A stretch of DNA of 64,000 nucleotides. Origin: Streptomyces minutiscleroticus (GTDB lineage: Bacteria > Actinomycetota > Actinomycetes > Streptomycetales > Streptomycetaceae). This document shows, piece after piece, positions 13,328 to 21,825 of the stretch (position 1 is the stretch's first letter; each line of letters begins with the position of its first letter). The position numbers and the translations under genes are program-made. The DNA is taken from contig NZ_BMVU01000002.1 in assembly GCF_014650875.1 (NCBI RefSeq), positions 62,001-126,000 on the forward strand. The letters are read 5' to 3'. The notes beneath the pieces were generated by a model. It saw only the letters and a program-made list of their open reading frames with translations. It was not told where the DNA came from and did no database searches.

Positions 13328-14701
13328 TCAACGTGACGAACCGGTTTCCCGCCGGTCGAGGAGGCGCGAGCGGGCCCCGATCGCGGTGGCGCCGTTGGCC
13401 CCCGAGACGCCCGCGGCCACGGGTGTACGGCGCTCCTGGTCCTCCGCTTCCGCCGGTGCCCCGCCGCGGGCGGCGTACGCGGCCGCCGGGCCCGCGGTGC
13501 CCTCCCGCGTCTCCTCCTCCGCGGCCCGCGGGCGGCGGCGACGGTACCGGGGCGGGACGAACCGCTCGGCCCAGCGCGGCGCGCGCGGGGTGAAGCGCGG
13601 CAGCAGGAGCAGGACGAGGCCGACGGCGCTGAGCGCCATGATGCCGAGCACGATCCACATCGACGCCGAGTTCACCGAGTAGGCGAGCGCGCCGAAGGCG
13701 ATCAGCGCCGACCAGAAGTACATGATCAGCACGGCGCGGCTGTGCGAGTGGCCGATCTCCAGCAGCCGGTGGTGCAGGTGGCCGCGGTCGGCGGCGAACG
13801 GCGACTGGCCCCGCCAGGTGCGCCGCACGATGGCGAGCACCAGGTCGGCCGCGGGCACCGCGATGATCGTCAGCGGCAGCAGCAGCGGGATGTAGACCGG
13901 CACCGTCTGGTGCACGGCCGCCTTCTCGGAGCCGGCGAACAGGTTCATCGCGTCGGGGTCGACCTGGCCCGTGATCGAGATGGCACCCGCCGCGAGCACC
14001 AGGCCGATGAGCATGGAGCCGGAGTCGCCCATGAAGATGCGCGCGGGGTGCATGTTGTGCGGCAGGAAGCCCAGGCACATGCCCATGAGGATGGCGGCGA
14101 AGAGGGTGGCGGGGGCGGCGGACTCCAGCCCGTAGCCGTACCAGATGCGGTACGCGTACATGAAGAACGCCGTGGCGGCGATGCACACCATGCCGGAGGC
14201 GAGGCCGTCGAGGCCGTCGACGAAGTTCACGGCGTTGATGGTGATGACCACGAGCGCGACCGTGAGCAGCGTGCCCTGCCACTGGGTGAGCGAGACCGAG
14301 CCGATGCCGGGCACCGGCAGCCACAGGATCGTCAGACCCTGCATGACCATCACGCCCGCGGCGATCATCTGGCCGCCGAGCTTGATCAGGGCGTCGATCT
14401 CGAACTTGTCGTCCAGGACGCCGATCAGCCAGATCAGCGCGGCGCCGGAGAGCAGCGCGCGCGGTTCGTTGGAGTTCTCGAAGACCTCGTTGAGGTTCGT
14501 CAGGTGGTCGGCGACCAGCAGGCCCGCGCACAGGCCGAAGAACATGGCGATGCCGCCGAGCCGCGGCGTGGGTTCCCGGTGGACGTCACGCGCCCGGATC
14601 TCCGGCATCGCCCCGGCCACGATCGCGAACTTCCGTACCGGCCCGGTCAGCAGGTACGTCACCGCGGCCGTGATGCAGAGCGTCAGGAGGTATTCACGCA
14701 C
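13328..14701 (-). CDS. WecA/MraY-family GlcNAc-1-phosphate transferase
   Basis: A 457-residue polytopic membrane enzyme that transfers a sugar-1-phosphate from a UDP-sugar to a polyprenyl phosphate, the first step of a wall glycopolymer. About ten helices are visible. Family motifs: DVHREPTPRLGG near the N-terminus, LDDKFEIDALIKL (metal-binding Asp pair), NFVDGLDGLASG and MGDSGSMLIG. The C-terminal ~110 residues are an extra Arg/Ala/Pro-rich cytoplasmic tail. The start chosen is GTG at 14701 (MREYLL). Its position next to atpI matches Rv1302 (WecA) in mycobacteria, so UDP-GlcNAc is the likely donor rather than the MraY substrate. Confidence 0.9.
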   Translation of the reverse strand: MREYLLTLCITAAVTYLLTGPVRKFAIVAGAMPEIRARDVHREPTPRLGGIAMFFGLCAGLLVADHLTNLNEVFENSNEPRALLSGAALIWLIGVLDDKFEIDALIKLGGQMIAAGVMVMQGLTILWLPVPGIGSVSLTQWQGTLLTVALVVITINAVNFVDGLDGLASGMVCIAATAFFMYAYRIWYGYGLESAAPATLFAAILMGMCLGFLPHNMHPARIFMGDSGSMLIGLVLAAGAISITGQVDPDAMNLFAGSEKAAVHQTVPVYIPLLLPLTIIAVPAADLVLAIVRRTWRGQSPFAADRGHLHHRLLEIGHSHSRAVLIMYFWSALIAFGALAYSVNSASMWIVLGIMALSAVGLVLLLLPRFTPRAPRWAERFVPPRYRRRRPRAAEEETREGTAGPAAAYAARGGAPAEAEDQERRTPVAAGVSGANGATAIGARSRLLDRRETGSSR

Positions 14702-14830
14702 GGGCTTCCCCACAGGTCTCGCTGGCCATCTCAGCCCCACACCCTAGCGATGCGCGCATACGGTTGGGGACTTCCGGGTAGCGACGATGGTTGCACGCAC
14801 GGCTGTGCACGCCATGCGTCCACCCCACGG

Positions 14831-16081
14831 CTAGCCCGGATACGGCGGAAATCTCCCCGTCAGCCCGTGCACCTCCGCCTGGGCCGCACGGCCGGGCAGC
14901 TCCTCGCGCAGCACCGCCGCGAGCAGCACCGCGATCCGTGTCATCTCCGCCTCCCCCATGCCCTGGGTGGTCACCGCCGCCGTGCCGAGGCGCAGCCCGC
15001 GCTCGTCCGGACGGGGCAGCGCGCAGGCGTCGACGACCAGCCCGGCGGCGGCCAGCCGGCCGCGGGCGGCGCGGCCGTCCACGCCGAGCGGGGCCGGGTC
15101 GACGGTCAGCAGATGGGTGTCCGTGCCGCCCGTGACGACGTCGAGGCCCTCGTCGGCCAGGGCCTTCGCCAGCACACGCGCGTTGGCGACCACCTGGTGG
15201 GCGTACGCGGCGAAGGCCGGGCCCGACGCCTCGCCGAAGGCGACGGCCTTGGCGGCGACCGTGTGCATCTGGGCGCCGCTCTGGGTGAAGGGGAACACGG
15301 CCCGGTCGACGCGCTCGGCCAGCTCGGCGCCGCACAGCAGCATGCCGCCGCGCGGGCCGCGCAGCACCTTGTGCGTGGTGGCGCACACGACGTCCGCGTA
15401 CGGGACGGGGCTGGGCGCCGCTCCCCCGGCGACCAGGCCGATGGGGTGGGCCGCGTCGGCGATGAGGTAGGCGCCCGCCTCGTCGGCGATCTCCCGGAAC
15501 GCCGCGTAGTCCAGGTGGCGGGGGTAGCAGATGGAGCCGCACACGACGGCCTTGGGGCGGTGCGTGCGGGCCAGGGAGCGGACCTCGTCGTAGTCGACGA
15601 GCCCGGTGTCCGGGTCGACGCCGTAGCCGACGAAGTCGAACCAGCGGCCGGAGAAGTTGGCGGGCGATCCGTGGGTGAGGTGACCGCCGTGGGGCAGGCC
15701 CATGGCCAGAACCGTGTCACCCGGGCGCAGCAGGGCGGCGTAGGCGGCCAGAACGGCCGAAGACCCGGAGTGGGGCTGGACGTTGGCGTGTTCGGCCCCG
15801 AAAAGGGCCCTGGCGCGCTCCACGGCCAGCCGCTCGGCCACGTCGACGATCTCGCAGCCGCCGTGGTACCGGGCGCCGGGGTAGCCCTCGGCGTACTTGT
15901 TGACCAGCGGCGAGCCGAGGGCGGCGAGCACGGCCGGCGAGGTGAAGTTCTCGGCGGCGACGAGCTGGAGCGTCGTCGACTGCCGGCCGAGCTCCGCGAG
16001 GAGGACCTCGGCGAGCTCCGGGTCCTGCCGGCCGAGCGCGTCGGCCGGCAGCAGGGTGTCGGGTGTGCGTGTGACCGGCAT
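14831..16081 (-). CDS. glyA: Serine hydroxymethyltransferase-like PLP enzyme
   Basis: A 416-residue fold-type I PLP enzyme interconverting serine and glycine with tetrahydrofolate. Motifs: ELGRQSTTLQLVAAENF at the N-terminus, NKYAEGYPGARYHGGCEIVD, ADAAHPIG, and the PLP lysine in TTHKVLRGPRGG. The ATG at 16081 has GGAG 6 nt upstream. This wecA-linked copy in Streptomyces usually coexists with a second glyA elsewhere in the genome. The spacer to the phosphatase-like gene upstream is about 100 bp. Substrate preference (another aldol amino acid) cannot be ruled out. Confidence 0.9.
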   Translation of the reverse strand: MPVTRTPDTLLPADALGRQDPELAEVLLAELGRQSTTLQLVAAENFTSPAVLAALGSPLVNKYAEGYPGARYHGGCEIVDVAERLAVERARALFGAEHANVQPHSGSSAVLAAYAALLRPGDTVLAMGLPHGGHLTHGSPANFSGRWFDFVGYGVDPDTGLVDYDEVRSLARTHRPKAVVCGSICYPRHLDYAAFREIADEAGAYLIADAAHPIGLVAGGAAPSPVPYADVVCATTHKVLRGPRGGMLLCGAELAERVDRAVFPFTQSGAQMHTVAAKAVAFGEASGPAFAAYAHQVVANARVLAKALADEGLDVVTGGTDTHLLTVDPAPLGVDGRAARGRLAAAGLVVDACALPRPDERGLRLGTAAVTTQGMGEAEMTRIAVLLAAVLREELPGRAAQAEVHGLTGRFPPYPG

Positions 16082-16183
16082 GGTGGACTCCGGACCTCGG
16101 CGGGGGGGCGCTGAAATCCAATGTAGGACCGCGCCCCCGTGCGCGCCCGGCGTCGCCGTCCGCACGGGCCTCCCGTACCGCCC

Positions 16184-16876
16184 TCAGGCGCGCGCCGGCA
16201 CTCCGGTCAGCGCCGTCAGCACCGGGTCGAGGGCCTGGTTGATCTCGTCGCCCACCGAGCGGAAGAACGGCAGCGGCGCCCCGTAGGGGTCGTACACCTC
16301 GTCGGCCTCGGCCGTCGGGGCCAGCAGCCAGCCGCGCAGCGCCGCCGCGGCGCGCACCAGGGCGCGGGCGCGCTCGACGACGCCCTCGTCCAGCGGGGGC
16401 AGCGTCGCGGGGTCTATCGCGCGCACCAGGCGGGTGAACTCCTTCAGGGTGAAGGTGCGCAGCCCCGCCGAGTGCCCCATCGAGATGACCTGGGCGCGGT
16501 GGTCGCGGGTGGCGGTCAGCACGAGGTCCGCACGGATGACGTGCTCGTCGAGCAGCTCGCGGCCCACGAAGCCGGTGGGGTCGGCGCCGAAGTCGGCGAG
16601 GACGGTCTCGGCGTTGGCCTCCATGGGCGCGCCCTCGTGGCCCCAGGTGCCGGCGCTCTCCACGATCAGCCCGCCGATGGCGTCGCCCTCGGCGCAGCCC
16701 CCGGGCACGACGTGGCCGAGCCGGTCCGCCAGGGCGTGCCGGGTCAGCCGCTCGGTGATCGGCGAGCGGCACACGTTGCCGGTGCTGACGTGGAGGATGC
16801 GGAAGGTGTCCCCCGGTCCCCCGAAGGTCTCCGTGTGCTCCGTGCCTATGCCGCGCCCCGCGTCAGGGGCTGTCAA
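16184..16876 (-). CDS. LMW protein-tyrosine-phosphatase homologue, catalytic Cys replaced
   Basis: A 230-residue protein of the low-molecular-weight phosphatase / arsenate reductase fold, with about 20 extra N-terminal residues and a loop insertion. The P-loop should read CxxGNxCRS; here it is HVSTGNVCRSP, so the nucleophilic Cys is Ser (codon AGC) while the second Cys, the Arg and the general-acid motif DPYG near the C-terminus are kept. The translation start is a TTG that overlaps the sua5 stop (TTGA), implying coupling. It is probably a binding or regulatory protein, or an enzyme with altered chemistry, rather than a standard tyrosine phosphatase. Confidence 0.85.
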   Translation of the reverse strand: MTAPDAGRGIGTEHTETFGGPGDTFRILHVSTGNVCRSPITERLTRHALADRLGHVVPGGCAEGDAIGGLIVESAGTWGHEGAPMEANAETVLADFGADPTGFVGRELLDEHVIRADLVLTATRDHRAQVISMGHSAGLRTFTLKEFTRLVRAIDPATLPPLDEGVVERARALVRAAAALRGWLLAPTAEADEVYDPYGAPLPFFRSVGDEINQALDPVLTALTGVPARA

Positions 16877-17520
16877 TTGGCCACCTCGAGGTCGGGTACG
16901 ACCTTGCGCAGCTCCTCCGCGGACAGGGCACCGGCGCGCAGCAGGACGGGCACCTTGCCGGTCACGTCGACGATCGACGACGGGACGTTGCCGGGGGTCG
17001 GGCCGCCGTCCAGGTAGACGGAGACGGAGTCGCCGAGCATCTCCTGCGCGGCGTCGCAGGTCTCCGGCGCCGGGTGGCCGGTCAGGTTCGCGGAGGAGAC
17101 GGCCATGGGGCCGAACTCGGTGAGCAGCTCGATGGCGACCGGGTGCAGCGGCATGCGCACGGCGACGGTGCCGCGGGTGTCGCCGAGGTCCCACTGCAGG
17201 GACGGCTGGTGCCGGGCGACGAGCGTGAGGGCGCCCGGCCAGAACGCGTCGACCAGCTCCCAGGCCATCTCGGAGAAGTCCGTGACGAGCCCGTGCAGGG
17301 TGTTCGGGGAGCCGATGAGGACGGGCGTGGGCATGTTGCGGCCGCGGCCCTTGGCCGCCAGCAGGTCGGCGACGGCCTCGGAGCTGAAGGCGTCCGCGCC
17401 GATGCCGTACACGGTGTCGGTGGGCAGCACCACCAGCTCGCCGCGGCGGACGGCGGACGCGGCCTCGCGCAGACCGGTCGTGCGGTCGGTCGCGTCGTTG
17501 GTGTCGTAGCGCCGTGCCAT
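16873..17520 (-). CDS. Threonylcarbamoyl-AMP synthase (Sua5/YrdC/YwlC)
   Basis: A 215-residue enzyme that condenses threonine, bicarbonate and ATP to threonylcarbamoyl-AMP for t6A37 tRNA modification. The YrdC-domain signatures are visible: GELVVLPTDTVYGIGADAFS near residue 30, KGRGRNMPTPVLIGS (nucleotide-binding KxR pattern), and AVRMPLHP and SSANLTGHPAP near the C-terminal third. The length corresponds to the YrdC domain without the extra Sua5 domain. The ATG at 17520 has GAGGAG 10 nt upstream. It lies 90 bp after prmC, a standard actinobacterial order. Confidence 0.93.
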   Translation of the reverse strand: MARRYDTNDATDRTTGLREAASAVRRGELVVLPTDTVYGIGADAFSSEAVADLLAAKGRGRNMPTPVLIGSPNTLHGLVTDFSEMAWELVDAFWPGALTLVARHQPSLQWDLGDTRGTVAVRMPLHPVAIELLTEFGPMAVSSANLTGHPAPETCDAAQEMLGDSVSVYLDGGPTPGNVPSSIVDVTGKVPVLLRAGALSAEELRKVVPDLEVAN

Positions 17521-17610
17521 GTCAGCAAGCCTCCTCAAGCGCACGGGGCCCGTGGGCCGCGCGGTGGTCGTGATCCGCGTCGTGGGCGGCGCGGGCGGTG
17601 GATCCGGCCG

Positions 17611-18492
17611 TCACGGCGTCGCCCTGCGGGCGGTCGCGAACCGCGGCCGGTTGTTGAGGTCGGGGTGGTCGGCGGCGTCGGCCCAGCCCCGCTCCTCGGT
17701 GAAGATCCACGGCACCTGGCCGCCCTGGGTGTCGGCGTGCTCGACGACGACGACCCCGCCGGGGCGCAGCAGCCGGTGCGCGGTGCGTTCCAGGCCCCGG
17801 ATCAGGTCCAGGCCGTCCTCGCCCGAGAACAACGCCATCTCGGGGTCGTGGTCACGGGCCTCGGGGGCGACGTACTCCCACTCGGTGAGCGGGATGTACG
17901 GCGGGTTGGAGATGACCAGGTCGACCTGGCCGTCCAGCTCGGGGAAGGCGTCGCGGGCGTCGCCCTGGCGCAGGTCCACCCGCGAGCCCTCGACGTTCTT
18001 GCGGGTCCAGCGCAGCGCGTCCTCGGAGAGCTCCACGGCGTGCACGCGCGAGCGCGGCACCTCCTGCGCGATGGCGAGGGCGATGGCCCCGGACCCGGTG
18101 CACAGGTCCACCACCAGCGGCTCGACGACGTCCATGGCGCGCACGGCGTCTATGGCCCAGCCGACGACCGACTCGGTCTCCGGACGCGGCACGAAGACGC
18201 CGGGCCCGACCTGGAGCTCCAGGTAGCGGAAGAAGGCGCGCCCCGTGATGTGCTGGAGCGGCTCGCGGGCCTCGCGGCGCGCGACCACCTCCCAGTAGCG
18301 GGCGTCGAAGTCCGCGTCCTTGACTGTGTGCAGCTGCCCCCGTTTGACGCCGTGGACGAAGGCGGCCAGCTCCTCCGCGTCGTTGCGCGGCGAGGGCACG
18401 CCGGCGTCCGCGAGGCGCTGGGTGGCCTGGGCGACCTCCGCCAGCAGCAGGCTGCGGGGAGCCGTGGGTCGCCCTCCGTGGTGTTGCGGCAC
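17611..18492 (-). CDS. prmC: Release factor glutamine methyltransferase
   Basis: A 293-residue SAM-dependent methyltransferase that N5-methylates the GGQ glutamine of RF1 and RF2. The N-terminal helical domain (about 10-80) binds the factor; the catalytic domain has the SAM motif VVDLCTGSGAIALAIA and the hallmark NPPYIP that binds glutamine. I chose the GTG at 18492 because GGAGGACC lies just upstream; the longer reading adds a non-conserved Arg/Pro-rich leader overlapping prfA. It directly follows prfA, its substrate gene, with 31 bp between them. Confidence 0.94.
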   Translation of the reverse strand: MPQHHGGRPTAPRSLLLAEVAQATQRLADAGVPSPRNDAEELAAFVHGVKRGQLHTVKDADFDARYWEVVARREAREPLQHITGRAFFRYLELQVGPGVFVPRPETESVVGWAIDAVRAMDVVEPLVVDLCTGSGAIALAIAQEVPRSRVHAVELSEDALRWTRKNVEGSRVDLRQGDARDAFPELDGQVDLVISNPPYIPLTEWEYVAPEARDHDPEMALFSGEDGLDLIRGLERTAHRLLRPGGVVVVEHADTQGGQVPWIFTEERGWADAADHPDLNNRPRFATARRATP

Positions 18493-18523
18493 GCTGGTCC
18501 TCCGGGGCCGGGCTGTGGTCGGG

Positions 18524-19600
18524 TCAGGCGGCGGCGAGCTTCGCGGCCGAGTCCGCGTCGACACAGGCCTGGATCACGGCGTCGAGGTCGCCGTCCAGGA
18601 CCTGGTCGAGGTTGTACGCCTTGAAGCCGACGCGGTGGTCCGAGATGCGGTTCTCCGGGAAGTTGTACGTACGGATCTTCTCGGAGCGGTCGACGGTGCG
18701 GACCTGGCTGCGGCGGGCGTCCGCGGCCTCCTTCTCCGCCTCCTCCTGCGCCATGGCCAGCAGCCTGGAGCGCAGGATACGCAGGGCCTGCTCCTTGTTC
18801 TGCAGCTGGCTCTTCTCGTTCTGGCAGGAGGCGACGACGCCCGTGGGCAGGTGCGTGATGCGCACGGCGGAGTCGGTGGTGTTGACGGACTGGCCGCCGG
18901 GCCCCGAGGAGCGGTAGACGTCGATCCGCAGGTCGTTGGGGTTGATCTCGACGTCGACCTCCTCCGCCTCGGGGGTCACGAGGACGCCGGCGGCGGAGGT
19001 GTGGATGCGGCCCTGGGACTCGGTGGCGGGCACGCGCTGCACGCGGTGCACTCCGCCCTCGTACTTCAGCCGGGCCCACACGCCCTGGCCGGGCTCGGTG
19101 GCGCCCTGGCCGCCCTTGGTCTTCACGGCGACCTGGACGTCCTTGTAGCCGCCCAGCTCGGACTCGGTGGCGTCGATGATCTCGGTCTTCCAGCCCACGC
19201 GCTCGGCGTAGCGCAGGTACATGCGCAGCAGGTCGCCGGCGAACAGGGCCGACTCGTCGCCGCCCGCGCCCGCCTTGATCTCCAGGATCACGTCCTTGTC
19301 GTCGCTGGGGTCGCGCGGGACCAGGAGCAGCCGCAGCTTCTCGGTCAGCTCCTCGCGCTGCTTCTCCAGCTCCTTGACCTCGGCTGCGAAGTCCGGGTCG
19401 TCGGCGGCGAGCTCGCGGGCCGTCTCGATGTCGTCGCCGGTCTGCTTCCAGGAGCGGTACGCGGCGACGATCGGGGTCAGCTCGGCGTAGCGCTTGTTGA
19501 GCCTGCGCGCGTTGGCCTGGTCCGCGTGCACGGCGGGATCGGCGAGCTGCTTCTCCAGATCGGCGTGCTCGCCGATGAGTTCCTCGACCGCCTCGAACAT
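18524..19600 (-). CDS. prfA: Peptide chain release factor 1
   Basis: A 358-residue class I release factor reading UAA and UAG. The recognition tripeptide region PAT is at 191-193 and the peptidyl-hydrolysis motif GPGGQSVN has GGQ at 235-237. Domain order is normal: N-terminal coiled-coil domain, codon-recognition superdomain, GGQ domain, C-terminal arm. Its length matches the family. It lies downstream of rpmE across a terminator-like hairpin, so it may have its own promoter or depend on readthrough. Confidence 0.97.
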   Translation of the reverse strand: MFEAVEELIGEHADLEKQLADPAVHADQANARRLNKRYAELTPIVAAYRSWKQTGDDIETARELAADDPDFAAEVKELEKQREELTEKLRLLLVPRDPSDDKDVILEIKAGAGGDESALFAGDLLRMYLRYAERVGWKTEIIDATESELGGYKDVQVAVKTKGGQGATEPGQGVWARLKYEGGVHRVQRVPATESQGRIHTSAAGVLVTPEAEEVDVEINPNDLRIDVYRSSGPGGQSVNTTDSAVRITHLPTGVVASCQNEKSQLQNKEQALRILRSRLLAMAQEEAEKEAADARRSQVRTVDRSEKIRTYNFPENRISDHRVGFKAYNLDQVLDGDLDAVIQACVDADSAAKLAAA

Positions 19601-19679
19601 CTCCGGCTCCCATGGGATGTCCCCGGTCCGGCCACCGGCGCGGGGGACGTTGCGTACGACTGACAGGGCTGCACCGCAA

Positions 19680-19738
19680 AGCGCCGGTCCTCCAAGGCCC
19701 CCGGAAGTGCTGGAAGGGGGCCGTGGTGGACCGGCGCT
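19680..19738 (-). terminator. Terminator-like hairpin after rpmE
   Basis: An outer 11-bp stem AGCGCCGGTCC/GGACCGGCGCT and an inner 7-bp stem GGCCCCC/GGGGGCC form one extended hairpin, starting about 10 bp after the rpmE stop and preceding prfA. Confidence 0.8.
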
Positions 19739-19747
19739 CGTGGCTCG

Positions 19748-19969
19748 CTACTTCTTGGCAGCGGCAGCCTTGCCGAAGCGGGCCTCGAAGCGGGCCACGC
19801 GGCCACCGGTGTCGAGGATCTTCTGCTTGCCCGTGTAGAACGGGTGGCACTCGGAGCAGACCTCGGCGCGGATGGTGCCGCTCTCGATCGTGCTGCGGGT
19901 GGTGAACGACGCGCCACAGGTGCAGCTGACCTGCGTCTCGACGTACTCGGGGTGGATGTCGCGCTTCAA
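19748..19969 (-). CDS. rpmE: Ribosomal protein L31 (zinc-binding form)
   Basis: A 73-residue 50S subunit protein. It keeps the zinc-ribbon cysteines (CTC near residues 16-18 and CSEC near 38-41), so it is the C+ form that replaces or is replaced by the Cys-free paralogue under zinc limitation. An exact sigma-R-type promoter lies about 105 bp upstream, in line with the known control of rpmE by the thiol-stress sigma factor SigR in Streptomyces. Confidence 0.96.
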   Translation of the reverse strand: MKRDIHPEYVETQVSCTCGASFTTRSTIESGTIRAEVCSECHPFYTGKQKILDTGGRVARFEARFGKAAAAKK

Positions 19970-20074
19970 GGGTCTCTCCTAGTTCCGGGAGGGCACCGGG
20001 TCGCAGACCGCGGGATGCGGGAGCGTGAACCGGGACCGGCGTACCAGTCTGCCAGGACCGGCCGCATCCCCCAA

Positions 20075-20100
20075 AACCGGGGGGCGGAGCCGGATATTCC
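20075..20100 (-). promoter_or_regulatory. Sigma-R-type promoter of rpmE
   Basis: On the minus strand, GGAAT (20096-20100) and GTT (20075-20077) are separated by exactly 18 bases, the SigR consensus GGAAT-N18-GTT. Transcription would start about 95 bp before the rpmE ATG. rpmE is an established SigR target in S. coelicolor, linking zinc-bearing L31 to disulfide stress. Confidence 0.85.
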
Positions 20101-20215
20101 CGGGCGGCCGGCGGACGGCCGGCACACGCCCGCGCGGGCCGTTCCGGAGCGGCCCCGCGGCGGCGGACCGGCCGGTGCGCGGCGCCGGGGGCCCGCCGGC
20201 ATGCGCGAAGGGGCG

Positions 20216-21337
20216 TCAGCCCTCGTTGACGACGTTCTTGGCGTCGCCCGAGGCCGTGCCCTCCGTGGCGCTCGCCGGTATGGACCTGTCCGCCCTGAGC
20301 GCGCTCCACACCCGGGCGGAGCGGTCCTCGTCGACGAGCACGCGGTTGCCGTCCGCGCTGTCGTACTGGACCGGCATCGTGACCATGTCCATGTGCGAGG
20401 AGCTGAGGCCCTTCAGGCCGCCCGCGAACGACGCCAGGTCCTTGACGGAGGCCAGGCCGGAGTCGGTGGTGACGGTCCTCGTCGCGGTGTCCGCGAGGTC
20501 GTACAGCTTCTTCGGGCTGGTCAGGACGCCGAGCTGCTCGACCCGGTCGACGAGGGCCCGCACGAACGCCTGCTGGAGCTGGATGCGGCCGAGGTCGCTG
20601 CCGTCGCCCACGCCGTGCCGGGTGCGCACCAGGCCCAGGGCCTGCTCGCCGTCGAGTGTGTGGGTGCCCGCCTCCAGGTCCAGATGGCTGTCCGGGTCGT
20701 CGATGTCCTCGGTGGTGGTGATCCTCACGCCCCCGAGGTCGTCGATGAGCTGCCGGAAGCCGCTGAAGTCGATCTCCATGTAGTGGTCCATGCGGATGCC
20801 GGTCATCGACTCGACGGTCTTGACCGCGCAGACGGCGCCTCCGGTGGAGTACGCCGAGTTGAACATGACCTGCGACGCCGCCTCGTGCGTGGTGCCGTCG
20901 GCGTCGGTGCAGGAGGGCCGGTCGACGAGGGTGTCGCGGGGTATGGAGACCACGCTGGCCTTCTTGTGGCCCTCGTAGAGGTGCACGATCATCGCGGTGT
21001 CCGAGCGGGCGGTGCCGTCGTCGCTGCCGCCGCCGAGCTCGCCGTTGCCGCCCGAGCGCGAGTCGGAGCCGAGGACGAGGACGTCCTGCGAGCCGTTGTC
21101 GACGTCGGTGGGCCGGTCCGCGCCCAGGGCCTGGTCGATGTCGATGCTCCTGATGTTGCCGTTGAGGTGGAAGTACAGGTAGCCGAGTCCGGTCCCGCCC
21201 AGGGCGACCACCCCGGCCGCGGTCCACGCGGCGACGAGGAGGGCCTTGCGGCGCTTGCTCCGGGACTTGCGACGGCGCCCCCCGGCGCTCTCGCGGGGGC
21301 TCGTGCCGCCGGTGTCCGGCGTGGTCTCGGCGGGCAT
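20216..21337 (-). CDS. LytR-CpsA-Psr family wall glycopolymer ligase
   Basis: A 373-residue membrane-anchored extracytoplasmic enzyme of the LCP family, which transfers lipid-linked anionic glycopolymers to peptidoglycan. The N-terminus is a Lys/Arg-rich cytoplasmic stretch (about 15-40), then one membrane helix (about 42-62) and the LCP domain. LCP signatures are DVLVLGSDSR, SDTAMIVHL and SIPRDTLV (catalytic Arg), and LGLVRTRHGVGDGSDLGRIQLQQAFVRAL near the C-terminal half. The ATG at 21337 is preceded by GAGGAGCAC. A sigma-E-type promoter lies about 95 bp upstream, fitting a cell-envelope stress role. Confidence 0.93.
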   Translation of the reverse strand: MPAETTPDTGGTSPRESAGGRRRKSRSKRRKALLVAAWTAAGVVALGGTGLGYLYFHLNGNIRSIDIDQALGADRPTDVDNGSQDVLVLGSDSRSGGNGELGGGSDDGTARSDTAMIVHLYEGHKKASVVSIPRDTLVDRPSCTDADGTTHEAASQVMFNSAYSTGGAVCAVKTVESMTGIRMDHYMEIDFSGFRQLIDDLGGVRITTTEDIDDPDSHLDLEAGTHTLDGEQALGLVRTRHGVGDGSDLGRIQLQQAFVRALVDRVEQLGVLTSPKKLYDLADTATRTVTTDSGLASVKDLASFAGGLKGLSSSHMDMVTMPVQYDSADGNRVLVDEDRSARVWSALRADRSIPASATEGTASGDAKNVVNEG

Positions 21338-21430
21338 GTGCTCCTCGGTTCTCGGCTCGCGGTCGGTCGGGGGACCCCCATGCTTCCGGGGCGGGGCCGG
21401 TACGACCCCCTTGTCGGGACTTGTCCCGTC

Positions 21431-21455
21431 AGACGTTGAAAACGAAAAAAGGGTT
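21431..21455 (-). promoter_or_regulatory. Sigma-E-type promoter of the LCP gene
   Basis: On the minus strand, GCAACC followed by CGTCTG: AAC (21453-21455) and CGTCT (21431-21435) are separated by 17 bases, close to the S. coelicolor SigE pattern. The spacer is unusually T-rich for this genome. The rest of the 488-bp gap between this gene and rho holds only the rho terminator and GC-rich sequence with no gene. Confidence 0.7.
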
Positions 21456-21765
21456 GCACAACACCTTGTGTCCGCCCTGTGGCCCGGCATGCGCGCATGA
21501 TCCGGGCGTGTACCGCCATTCGGCCGTCCACCTGCGCTTTCCGTTTCCTCCACGGTAACGCCGTGACCAGGGGGCGGCCCCTTCCCGTGGGGCAAAGGTC
21601 TCGCGCGGCCGGGTGACCCGGACGGTGTACACGCGGGCGGGGCGGGCGCGCCGGGCCGCCCCGTGCGGGCGGGCGGGGGCCGGTACCCGGACCGCCCCGC
21701 GCGGCCGGGCCGGGCGCCGGCCCCGGGCCGACCCTGTGCAGGTGGGCCGGGCGCCGGTACGACGA

Positions 21766-21802
21766 GGGCCGCCCCCGTCGCTCCAGGCGACGGGGGCGGC
21801 CC
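21766..21802 (-). terminator. Terminator after rho
   Basis: A perfect 15-bp stem GGGCCGCCCCCGTCG/CGACGGGGGCGGCCC with a 7-nt loop, 23 bp beyond the rho stop. It is notable that the rho gene itself ends at an intrinsic-type terminator. Confidence 0.85.
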
Positions 21803-21825
21803 GAAAGACCGCGGAAGAGCGGACG

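Noticed and set aside
13742..16114. A 790-codon plus-strand frame
   Set aside because: Antisense to the GlcNAc-1-P transferase and glyA, whose motifs are intact.
18150..21227. A 1025-codon minus-strand frame
   Set aside because: It runs through prmC, prfA, rpmE and the LCP gene in a shifted frame and through two terminators.
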